From IMG/VR virus record IMGVR_UViG_3300017744_000090, positions 1 through 30,220 of that record: a DNA stretch of 30,220 nt. The stretch is one strand, 5' to 3'. The position numbers and the translations under genes were made by a program. The number at the start of each line of letters is the position of its first letter. The first letter of the stretch is position 1. This stretch comes from a virus. The notes under the pieces were generated by a model. It made no database searches, was not told the origin of the DNA, and saw only the letters and a program-made list of their open reading frames with translations. Below, piece after piece: positions 7,001 through 15,400 of the stretch.

Positions 7001-9520
7001 GATGTCACTGACACAGAACTTGTAAGGCTTAATACCGATATTATTGGAGATCATTTTAAAGAAGTGTTGGAGTCGAGACTATCTTTTGATTCTACTAATG
7101 TCGATACTGCTAACAATAGACTTATAATTGAAAATCATCAACAAGCAGAAATAAAAAGTAAACATCAATTTACCGATGGAAATAATGGTGTGCCTGGTAC
7201 GATAGTTGGATTAGACACTGATGACTTTGCTTATGTAAAGGTAATAGATGAAGATACGCTTGAGTTATACGAAACCAGATCAGGTAACGGCACCACATCA
7301 TCGCCATATGTTTACAGCGACCAAGTTACATTCAGTTCAGCAACTGGTGGTGGATTTCAGCTTTATGCACAACAACCGAGTGCAGTTGCGACAGAGTTCT
7401 ATGATCAGATATACAATACAAGCGGTAATTTAGGTGTTGAAAATATCGACACAACTTATGAAGACGCCTTTTCAGAAGTAACATTTACGATAGGTTCTGT
7501 TTCTAGTATCTTAGAAGACAACCCCGGTATAAACTATCAGAATGATGTCGGCGTTAGAATATTCAATGAGGTCATAGCGGGGTATGATTTAAAAGATTTG
7601 ATTATTACATTCGATAACGCACCATTTACTTTACAGCCTAACGAGATAGTAACACAAACAATAAGATCGCCATACGAAGGACCTGTTACTGACACTGAGG
7701 CTGATTATGTAAATGGTGTTTTAGTAGACCCAGACGAATCAATTGGCGCATTGTTCGATAGAAGTGTCGATGTAAATGGTTTAAAGATTGCTGTTGGTCG
7801 TTCACGAGATAAATTTGGTAACTTAATTGTAACTAACTCAAATTTCGTTATACCCGATGAGTTTTCTTTGAAAGTTGCTAAAGTTGCAGAACTTATGGTA
7901 GACCCAACTGCATCTGGAATCAATACGCAAGCACAGAGAAAAATGATCGGTGTTATTAGAGGTGACTATGGAACGCCTCATGCAGATAAGCAGACTGCTT
8001 TGCAAATAATCTACTCGTCACCCGATTCTTATTTCAGTGACTTTACTGAAACGACTGGTGATGCGCCCGGTTTCGCTAATTACAATGGTTATGAAACTTT
8101 CTTAAATACTCATGCAGTTGAAGAATACCCGAATGGTTTTATTCGTTATCCATCTCAATCAATTGGAGATAGACAAATCGAAGAAGTCTTGGGTTCTCTA
8201 ATAAGAATAATGCATCTACATGCTATACCTGGGGTTATTGATGGAAGCGATTCTGCAATAAACTTTGATCCAGTGGGTCTTAGTGAGCAATGGCAAACTA
8301 CAGAACTATTCAAAGCAATGAAAGAAGCCATCGATGCAGATAAGTATATACCAACAGACGCAAATCTTGATCCATTAGGTAGTCCTGCTGATGCAAAAGT
8401 AGCACTAAAAGAGTATCTGTACTTTTTGAATTGGGGTATGTGGTCATTAAGTGAGTTCTGGGGTAGCAGTAAGACGGCAAATTGGACAGACGATATGCTA
8501 ACTCCATCTGGAATAGAATCTAATAATCCATTGGGTTACGAATTGTTTAACAAATACATTAATCCAATTCTAAGTAGACCCAACTTTATACAGCTTCGAT
8601 CTATTTTCCAAGATAACAATGCGGGTGTTTCTGGATATATAAACACACCAGTTACTTCATATCTGACTGCGAGTGAAGTACGAGACCTGCCAGCCTCTAC
8701 ACGACTCACAGTAGACTCGACATTCAACTACGAAGAAAGTGTCACATCATTCGAATTATTAGAAGAAAAGTATGATGTTAGAATGAAGTTCTTAAAGAGA
8801 GTGGGTACAGAGTTTTATTTCAGACCCGTTAGTTTCTTTGGTGTCGATCAGAATGCACCAATAACGATTAGAGCAGAAGATAGAAAAATCTTAACAATCA
8901 GAAAAGATCAAGAGTCTTTACCTATGGGTGCAAACGCACAAGTATTAGGGGCGGCAGAATATAGTACGGGTCAGGTTGAAGAGATTAAAGTCTTGCATAC
9001 TGGGTATAAATATAAAGATGGAGAGATGGTTGATCTTGTTAATATAGAAGAAGACAGTCCAACATATAATCAAGTAGTTGCTACAGCAAAGATTTCTGCT
9101 AATGGTCAAGGTAGTACTGAGGGTAGATGGAAAGACACAAGTTCTTTCTTAAACGAGTCTTCTGCTATAGTTCATGATAATAACTATTATCAAGAATACT
9201 CTTATGATATATCTACAATGATTGATCCAGAAATATTTACACCCTTAGTTAAAGATGTTGTTGGTGTAGCAGGTACAAAAATGTTTCATACGCCTTTGAT
9301 AAATAGTGAGAACAGCTTTGAAAGTAATGTGGATGTTGATATTGTAACATTTGATGTTGTTCTAGAGCCATTTATTGCAGAGGGTACTGGTTTTGTTGGT
9401 GATCCTACAGGCTCATTGGAAGCAGGCCCAGAGGGTAGTGAAGTTGGCTTACTTGTTACAGAAACTACTGGAGAACAATTAATTTCTGTTTCGACAGAAG
9501 AAGATGAGACTATTGTATAA
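4010..9520 (+). CDS. 7: Baseplate wedge subunit gp7-like, very large, with internal beta modules
   Basis: The first 130 residues have the marine gp7 signature: a helix with F-P-T-V-Y-K-E-N, E-A-Y-Y-K-Y-L-D, then Y-T-R-K-G-T-K-E-S-L-E and F-F-N-E-E-I. The product is 1836 residues against 1032 for T4 gp7. The extra length is a chain of beta modules: Y-x-I-type modules at 5633-5755, 6032-6160 and 6182-6310, a cupredoxin-like domain at about 6400-6657, and an H-Q-F-T-D-G module at about 7160-7380 of a kind common in marine phage structural proteins. In T4, gp7 is the arm of the wedge and binds gp8 and gp10, which are also encoded downstream here. The start is three bases after the gene 6 stop with TGGAA at 3996-4000. 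The stop overlaps the next start (TAATG at 9518-9522). The gp7 call is strong for the N-terminus; the roles of the inserted modules are unknown. Confidence 0.85.
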   Translation: MSSIRDNIYSDIASQFPTVYKENSEFFIAFVEAYYKYLDEKMDRDIPKLRDIDTTLPAFFIYYKKKYLADLPINTSVNVPFIIKHIDDLYTRKGTKESLELLFKMFFNEEINVFYPGGSILKPSNTIWGGEEFLEMKEVFDVEGYPIQRGNTIKGDLSGAEAFVDDIVFVNFSGSLTPILYMSNLKGVFVGDDSLEVISATNDGTETIINVGKLISGSISDTEVSKAIRLPNQRHGDRIDLVSKSSGVGGKAIITKASETQVGSIDYEIIDGGYGYIKPNTTGFNDQSVEISNQVIILNGEERTDIQKGKTITFPGSTIEYDGRDETLAQQYSITGSGVITEYRHPLLFIETKTDLPEFFNLMTEYYQASNSQGQLVFKNLLFDSFVNSFWEKVGNDENMLNIPVEKSKFFKFLQQPVEPRDKYGQGSYSNFVGAQENSMNDITAIEESFLGISQDINLAEIDFFQTFQNSINNGIDDVEFYSAPTDQDNWLTLSQFGGVSEDLIAQLENEAGDRLPTVAPIIDHLTFSSGMDNGYVDELHSGQVYTIIHPGNIMTDDDFAKIGASSSVAGTDFTFTDANLGNLSRGSDLSKYDATFSAAKQSISKFLKFLQEIDVFQNVTIGTILRRPITTVPELVSAEYPYDDLPEGSAHPLAGQPDYSAFNIYYTPAPNLVKGRTYHIRNIGTTTFAEWTSAFPDLLTATDTVNSTQKAFNVPVITSDGKHPLRDYFIQDLGDSDADEWTLLGWRANQNGAGDTPAVGDRYIANDDQFKLEITEASAGSHYIAGDDSYDATGVISENNPTIKMRTGDTFTINNALHAQHPVEIRLVIESTEDGTTGVAATTGVSGAGTNSVSFTPTSAGTYYYQCENHENMYGVIEVSTISGTGKVINITNLINQTGTIFNFEYSGTPITGTGYCADHRNIYAGDPGDSTTRYRHTGGGLFVDPVRDASNNPINTLPSGLTNTSFLGFLDGHYFQPIDCRSISPYNATSSFSITDVTDTELVRLNTDIIGDHFKEVLESRLSFDSTNVDTANNRLIIENHQQAEIKSKHQFTDGNNGVPGTIVGLDTDDFAYVKVIDEDTLELYETRSGNGTTSSPYVYSDQVTFSSATGGGFQLYAQQPSAVATEFYDQIYNTSGNLGVENIDTTYEDAFSEVTFTIGSVSSILEDNPGINYQNDVGVRIFNEVIAGYDLKDLIITFDNAPFTLQPNEIVTQTIRSPYEGPVTDTEADYVNGVLVDPDESIGALFDRSVDVNGLKIAVGRSRDKFGNLIVTNSNFVIPDEFSLKVAKVAELMVDPTASGINTQAQRKMIGVIRGDYGTPHADKQTALQIIYSSPDSYFSDFTETTGDAPGFANYNGYETFLNTHAVEEYPNGFIRYPSQSIGDRQIEEVLGSLIRIMHLHAIPGVIDGSDSAINFDPVGLSEQWQTTELFKAMKEAIDADKYIPTDANLDPLGSPADAKVALKEYLYFLNWGMWSLSEFWGSSKTANWTDDMLTPSGIESNNPLGYELFNKYINPILSRPNFIQLRSIFQDNNAGVSGYINTPVTSYLTASEVRDLPASTRLTVDSTFNYEESVTSFELLEEKYDVRMKFLKRVGTEFYFRPVSFFGVDQNAPITIRAEDRKILTIRKDQESLPMGANAQVLGAAEYSTGQVEEIKVLHTGYKYKDGEMVDLVNIEEDSPTYNQVVATAKISANGQGSTEGRWKDTSSFLNESSAIVHDNNYYQEYSYDISTMIDPEIFTPLVKDVVGVAGTKMFHTPLINSENSFESNVDVDIVTFDVVLEPFIAEGTGFVGDPTGSLEAGPEGSEVGLLVTETTGEQLISVSTEEDETIV
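6400..6657 (+). other. Cupredoxin (type I copper)-like domain inside gp7
   Basis: The encoded segment runs from an N-P-T-I-K-M-R-T-G-D-T-F start through H-P-V-E-I-R to a final strand Y-Y-Y-Q-C-E-N-H-E-N-M-Y-G. Candidate ligands are His822 (6473-6475), Cys868 (6611-6613), His871 (6620-6622) and Met874 (6629-6631) of the gp7 product. The His to Cys spacing of 46 is like plastocyanin, and C-x2-H-x2-M equals the short loop of amicyanin. The pattern is seen directly; copper binding is inference. Confidence 0.65.
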
Positions 9521-10506
9521 TGAGTACTCTTAGAATTACTACAGATGGAGACCCATACCCCGCAAAGGCTGGCATTGGCAGTACATCTGGTGTGCCTGTA
9601 AATAATGGAGAAGCTAGAAATTTTTCAAATCAAAATGCGATCAAAGATCAAGTTGACGAAAATGGCGCCCCGAAAGTATACAATATAGCATATCGTGGTG
9701 GTGGTGGAGGCTCTCTTAGAGATGGCGTGATTATAGCAGAGAGCCCAAACAAGCAAGAAATCGCTAACAATGAAATGGTTGGTATAGCGTTAAATGGTGT
9801 TGCAATCTATTCGCCGTGTGTGTCACAAATTACTACTGATATTGTTTCTGGTGATACTGAATCTTTCGCTGGGTTCAACTATAATCTACCAGAACTACAA
9901 GCATCAATCAGTGGTTTTGATGCTTGTGGTGGTTCTGTCGATGACGAAAATGGCGAATATAGATATAGAAGCGGGCGGTTCCTAGAAAACGGATTTGCAA
10001 ATAATGAAAGGTTTTCAGATGCGAGTAAGTACTACGCAAGCAATCCATTTGGTGGTAGTGACTTTACCAGAACTGGTAATGACCCAGACGATGCGACCGT
10101 AACTCCAGGTCATTCGAAAATAGTTGGGTGGGCTTTAGATGGATTCCCGATATACGGCCCGTTTGCATACTCTAACCCAGTAGACCCCACTTCTGATATA
10201 GTGATTATGAGAACTGGATATGAAGTATTAGAGAGTCGTATAGTGTCTCCTACTGCACCAGACATCACTACATATCCTTTGGGTACATTTAAAGAAGACT
10301 GGGTTTATAATAACCAGAAAGCGAATAGAACATTGGATTTGTATAATGGTAGATTTTGCGTTACTCCAGAATTTAAAGACGGAACATATGCATATTTTTT
10401 AACATTTAGTGACGGGAGTACAAACCCGAGTAGTTTATCATCACCAAGAACTCCAGAATACCCGTACATTATTGGTAGAAGCACTAGACAGCAAAGAACT
10501 AGATAA
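9520..10506 (+). CDS. YHYH-family domain virion protein
   Basis: The 328-residue product has the framework of the YHYH protein family: an N-terminal half with V-G-I-A-L-N-G-V-A-I-Y, a central G-H-S-K-I-V-G-W-A-L-D-G-F-P-I-Y-G-P-F (about residues 197-215), then L-Y-N-G-R-F-C-V-T-P-E and finally Y-P-Y-I-I-G. The eponymous Y-H-Y-H is here Y-A-Y-F (10387-10398), so both histidines are lost. The function of the family is not established. Encoded between wedge genes 7 and 8 and coupled to gene 7 by a TAATG overlap, it is probably a virion component attached to the baseplate. There is no signal peptide or membrane segment. The C-terminus ends in a short basic Arg/Gln tail. The family call is firm; the structural role is inferred from position. 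Confidence 0.82.
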   Translation: MSTLRITTDGDPYPAKAGIGSTSGVPVNNGEARNFSNQNAIKDQVDENGAPKVYNIAYRGGGGGSLRDGVIIAESPNKQEIANNEMVGIALNGVAIYSPCVSQITTDIVSGDTESFAGFNYNLPELQASISGFDACGGSVDDENGEYRYRSGRFLENGFANNERFSDASKYYASNPFGGSDFTRTGNDPDDATVTPGHSKIVGWALDGFPIYGPFAYSNPVDPTSDIVIMRTGYEVLESRIVSPTAPDITTYPLGTFKEDWVYNNQKANRTLDLYNGRFCVTPEFKDGTYAYFLTFSDGSTNPSSLSSPRTPEYPYIIGRSTRQQRTR

Positions 10507-10522
10507 AATTTGGAAATAATAA

Positions 10523-12481
10523 ATGGCAAAAATTATAACAGAAAATTTTAAGATAGAAACAACGAACGAATTATATGGTAGTTTGAACGATCAAAACTAT
10601 TATATAGTAGCGTCTACAACTTCTACAAAAGAAGAGTTTCAGTCTACACCCGCTATACAAAACACGCAAGTCTCTAAGAGGGACTTTATGCGTAGGGTTG
10701 TATTCGGTAGAAAAATTAGTACCGATAACGCAAGATACATGTTTTTAGAAAGACCTTGGGTAAAGGGTACTGTTTATGATCAGTATGACGATACTAAAGA
10801 TGTCGAAAATCTTAATATGTTTGTATCTGTTAGAGAAGAGGGTAGCGGTAACTACTTGATATTTAAGTGTCTAGATAATAATAATGGCGCACAGTCTCAA
10901 GAGATAACTGGTACCGTTGACCCTAGCAACTATCAGATGGCTATTACTCAAGATGGTTATCGTTGGCAGTTTATGTTTAAAGTTTTGTTTTCTGAAGTAT
11001 TAGATTTTAAAACTTCAGACAATCTACCATTACCTGTAATTTCAACTGGTAGTGGTGGCTATGGTGATGAGAAGGTTGTTGCCGCCGCTGAAGAAAACAT
11101 TTCGAATATCTTATTAACAAATACTACTACCAATCAGTTTAATCAATATCTATTTGGAGAAGCCACAAGTACAGCAAACGCATCTGATGTTATTATAATT
11201 GACCCAGATAGTGCATCTCGTAGCGCATTTAGAAACATAACAGTATCTGTAACAGCAAAACCTGGTAGAACGATCTATTCTGCATTGGATGCATATAAAA
11301 ATATGTATTTTAAGGCTGATGGAAAACTCTATGATGTTATTGCATCAGTATCTTCGCCTACAACAAACCAAATCACCCTTAGAATAAAAACTAGAGACAT
11401 ATTTTCGGCGCAACAAGTTTGTCAGCTACTTATTAAAGTTGCTGTGTCTAATAGCACACTTTCTGGTAAAACAGCAAAAGCGTATTTAGTTCTTGATGAA
11501 TTTGGTACAGCAAAAAAAGTTGATTTTGAAACCAGAGGTACTGAGTATAAATTTGCAACTGCTGAAGTAATATACCCTCCTCTATTAAAAACTTCTGCTT
11601 CTGTTTTAAGCAACCCGACAACACTTCGTGCAATTGTCTCCCCTAGAGGTGGGCATGGTTCAGACCCGATTTCAGAAATGGCTATGAGTAAACTCTCTAT
11701 TAATACAAGTTTTGTGGGTGGAGCAGTAAACGCACCAAACAGCAACGAGTATTCTATTGTCGGGCTGATTAAAAATCCAACATTTAGCGATGGTGTTAAT
11801 GCAGATTCTTTTGACAATAGAACAGTTATAAGAGTATCTGGTGATCACATAAACCCTGCAGGCAATGTTTTAAATGGGGAAGATAGCACTCACACTGTTA
11901 GCACACTATTGACTGGAAATGCGGGCGGTGTTAATGATTACATAGAGCAATACATTAAAACTATAGACATACAACAAATTGTTGACGGTGTATCATATAC
12001 TATAGTTGACCCCGGTAATATGAGTAGAAATGACTTCACTTCTATTGGTGCGCCAATTGAAAATATCGAGTCTGCACATGGATTTGTGTTTACTGCTAAC
12101 ATAGCCAATACTATTCTTGGTTCAGAAAAAACAGCATTAGTATCAACTGTTACAGATAAAGTAGATATTAACTCTGCAACATACGACTATTCTTTAGACA
12201 TAATAACAGCAAGAATACACGAATTAGTATCTGATGGCTCAGATACTTTAATTAAAGTTGTTGATTATGACGGCGACTTTCAGCATAAATTCCAGAAAGG
12301 TATATTTTATGTTAAAGAAACCCCATCGTCTTCAGTCAGTATAAATAATAAAATAGCGGAAAGTATTACATATGGTCAGTATGAATCATATTCGGGCGAT
12401 CTCTTACACTTTATAGATTTCACCCCTATACCAAGAGATCCTGGCAGAAACGAAACAGTAAAATTCACATTTGACTTTTAA
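10523..12481 (+). CDS. 8: Baseplate wedge subunit gp8-like
   Basis: The product is 652 residues, about twice T4 gp8 (334). Its N-terminal third matches gp8-type proteins: Y-Y-I-V-A-S-T near the start, a V-F-G-R-K segment, V-R-E-E-G-S-G-N-Y-L-I-F-K-C-L-D-N (about residue 105) and D-G-Y-R-W-Q-F-M-F-K (about residue 145). The last two correspond to the V-Y-R-C-L and G-Y-V-W-E-Y-L-F stretches of T4 gp8. In T4, a gp8 dimer joins gp7 and gp10 within each wedge. The C-terminal half carries one copy (11983-12102) of the Y-T-I module that also occurs in gp7 and other proteins of this window. The start has GGAAAT about 5 bases upstream. A TATAAATA octamer lies inside the 3' end at 12340-12347. Confidence 0.85.
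   Translation: MAKIITENFKIETTNELYGSLNDQNYYIVASTTSTKEEFQSTPAIQNTQVSKRDFMRRVVFGRKISTDNARYMFLERPWVKGTVYDQYDDTKDVENLNMFVSVREEGSGNYLIFKCLDNNNGAQSQEITGTVDPSNYQMAITQDGYRWQFMFKVLFSEVLDFKTSDNLPLPVISTGSGGYGDEKVVAAAEENISNILLTNTTTNQFNQYLFGEATSTANASDVIIIDPDSASRSAFRNITVSVTAKPGRTIYSALDAYKNMYFKADGKLYDVIASVSSPTTNQITLRIKTRDIFSAQQVCQLLIKVAVSNSTLSGKTAKAYLVLDEFGTAKKVDFETRGTEYKFATAEVIYPPLLKTSASVLSNPTTLRAIVSPRGGHGSDPISEMAMSKLSINTSFVGGAVNAPNSNEYSIVGLIKNPTFSDGVNADSFDNRTVIRVSGDHINPAGNVLNGEDSTHTVSTLLTGNAGGVNDYIEQYIKTIDIQQIVDGVSYTIVDPGNMSRNDFTSIGAPIENIESAHGFVFTANIANTILGSEKTALVSTVTDKVDINSATYDYSLDIITARIHELVSDGSDTLIKVVDYDGDFQHKFQKGIFYVKETPSSSVSINNKIAESITYGQYESYSGDLLHFIDFTPIPRDPGRNETVKFTFDF
12340..12347 (+). promoter_or_regulatory. 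Possible internal late promoter octamer TATAAATA
   Basis: This is a perfect T4-type late octamer inside the 3' end of gene 8, about 150 bases before the DUF4815-like gene. It could boost that gene, but an all-A/T octamer is expected a few times by chance in an AT-rich sequence of this length, and another copy lies inside gene 7 at 9005-9012. Confidence 0.3.
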
Positions 12482-12497
12482 GGAAAGAGTATAAAAC

Positions 12498-15400
12498 ATG
12501 GGTATCAACAAAGATTTAAATGTAGATCCGTACTACGATGACTTCGATGAATCAAAACAGTTTAATAGGGTTTTGTTTAAACCTGCTAGGGCTGTGCAAG
12601 CGAGAGAGTTGACTCAACTTCAAACTATTCTACAAAAGCAGGTAGAACGGTTTGGGTCAAATGTGTATAAAGAAGGTACAATTATAAGTGGTATCAATCT
12701 GACAACACGAGACGATATCAACTATGTTAAGCTAGATGATCAGGTGGGGTTTGATGACCCATCTCTTTTTAACGAAATTACTGATGAAGATGGTAGAACA
12801 AAAAGATATAAACTAGTCGGTAGGGATACTGGTCTAGAAGCAGAAATCATTTTAGGTTTAGGTGGGTTTGAAACACAGGCGCCAAATCTAAAAACATTCT
12901 TTATTAATTATCTTAAAAGTCAAATCCAAACTTCTGATTCTAATCTCGATATTAAAGAATTTGGTAGTGGTGAAAAACTAGAGATAAGAGACTGGAATGA
13001 CAATCCAGTGAGTGTTGGTGGAGCAGGCACAACAGTTACTGTGAATGGTGGTGGAGCAGGCACTGATCATGTGGGTAAATCTTTTGGTATTTCTTGTGAA
13101 GAGGGCGTAATCTATCAAAAGGGTCATTTCATTTTTGTCGAAAAGCAATTTATTATTGTTACTCGATATAGTAATGTGGCAGGTCAATCAGCAACAGATT
13201 CAAATATAATCAATCCAATCTCTGTAGGTTTCACTATTGAAGAGAATGTTGTTGATTCTAATCAAGACTCTAGTCTACTTGATAATGCTTCTGGTTTTAA
13301 TAATCACCAAGCGCCTGGTGCAGACAGACTTCAATTAGTTCCTAAATTGGTTTCATATGACAGCGATACCGCCCCAGACGAATTCTTTACTTTGATTAGA
13401 TTTAGTGAGGGTAACCCAACCAGAGTTAGAGACTTTACTGAGTTTAGTACTCTAGGTGATGAGTTAGCCAGAAGAACATATGAAGAGTCTGGAAACTATG
13501 TCGTTGAGGGGTTAGACTCTGTACTACAAAAAGAAGATGGTCAAGTAGAAGTTAATGTTTCACCAGGTAAGGCTTATATTTATGGCAGAGAAGTCAGAAA
13601 TGTAGCAAATACTCTTATAGATATCGACCCAGTTATTACTACCCAGTCTAACACAGACCAAAAAACATCATTTAGTTATGGTCAGTACATTAGGGTTGCA
13701 TATAGTGGTAGTAACGATTCTAACTTTATTGATTTAAATTTTGATAAGACCGCCGCTGGTTCTCATCAGAGTTATGTTCTTCTGGGTAATAGTGGTGCGA
13801 CCAAAATAGGCACATGCAATATTATAAGTGCTAGGCCAGATGTATCCACCGGGAACAATGAACTTAGACTTTTTGTATTTAATATAGTCAAGGTTCCGGT
13901 TCAAGCTGATGAGAACCTCACACACATAGCATTAAATACGACAAACCCAGCTAACTTTGACCCAGCAACTGCAACTAAAGTAGCGGTGATTCAAGAAGAT
14001 GGTCAGGGTAGAATCTATGGCTCTAATCACTCTACTCTTATTTTCGATACTGGTAAGAATGGTCTTTCGTCTATCTCTGATACAGACTTGGTTCAAATTA
14101 GGCAGACTACTGCCACAGCAAATAGTTCAGGTGTATGTCGAATTCCACCAACAATTGATGGTCAGCCTATTGCCCAAAGTGCTTACACAATTGCAATTAA
14201 AGACAATGGTGGAGGCAATGCTCCAACACTACACCGAGTTACTAATGTAACTAACTATGTACCCACTGAAAACAATGATAATGGATTTAATGGAATCGAT
14301 GTTACTCTTTCTGGCACAAGTGCCGAAGATGGCAACACATTTAGGATAATTTATCCGTTTTCGTTGACTAGAGATGTGCATCAAGATACTTTGGAAGAAA
14401 AAAGTTCTCGTTATGTTCAGTCAACTGTTAGTGGTGGCATCGTTCAACTGGGTGTCGCTAATGTTGTTAAGCTAGAAGCAGTATACTTGATAGATGGCGC
14501 ATTCGATCAATCAGATAATTCGAATCAAAGTGATGTAACATCAGACTTCGTACTTGTAAACAATCAAAAAGATAATGTGTATGATTACTCTTATCTTAGA
14601 CAAAAGAATAAGAGTCCTATTACCTCAGGCAGTAGTCTCCTAGTCAAGTACACTCATTTAGCACGAGATAATACAAATGGAAATGGTTATTTAACAGTAA
14701 ATAGCTATCAAAACATTTCTACTACATTAAAACAAATTTTACCAGAGTATACAGGTAAAGACTTAAAATCGTATAATCTTTTTGAGTCTATAGATGCACG
14801 ACCATATGTTCGTGATATGGTTACTCCAAGTCAATCTCTGTCGAATGCACAAACAGTTAGTAGTTCCGTTATAGATAACAAAGCCGACTTAGTTAGCGGT
14901 GGAAATTTACACTTGTTTGAAGAATCGCAAATTGCGTCATCGACATTTAGCTACTTCTTATCTAGAATAGATTCTGTTGTTTTAGATGAATATGGCAATA
15001 CGCTATTAATTAAGGGTGGTGAAGCTGAAAGCCCAGTGCCACCAAAATTAGACAGACAATATGCTCTTGCAGATATTCTGATACCGGGTGGCTCAAACGA
15101 AATAAACGGCGACAATAGAATTAGAATAGAAGAGCGATCCAATAAAAACTACACAATGTTAGACATTGAACAACTTGAAGATAGACTGGATGACTTAACT
15201 GATATGGTTACTCTGTCAATGGCGGAAAGAGACATACAGAGTTTAATAATAACAGACACTGACGGAACAGAAAGATTTAAAAATGGTATTCTTGCAGACA
15301 CATTTAAAGACTTAACTGGCGCAGACTTTACTGACCCAGAGTTCAATGCGTCTATTGATAAGTCTAAGTTTGTTGCACAGCCTGCTATTAAAGAGTTCCC

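Noticed and set aside
9005-9012. TATAAATA inside gene 7 as a late promoter
   Set aside because: It is about 510 bases from the next gene start and encodes ordinary Tyr/Lys residues; chance occurrence is expected at this base composition.
11422-11817. 131-codon minus-strand open frame inside gene 8
   Set aside because: It lies entirely within a convincing + strand gene, has no family likeness and no operon context; it is an antisense shadow.
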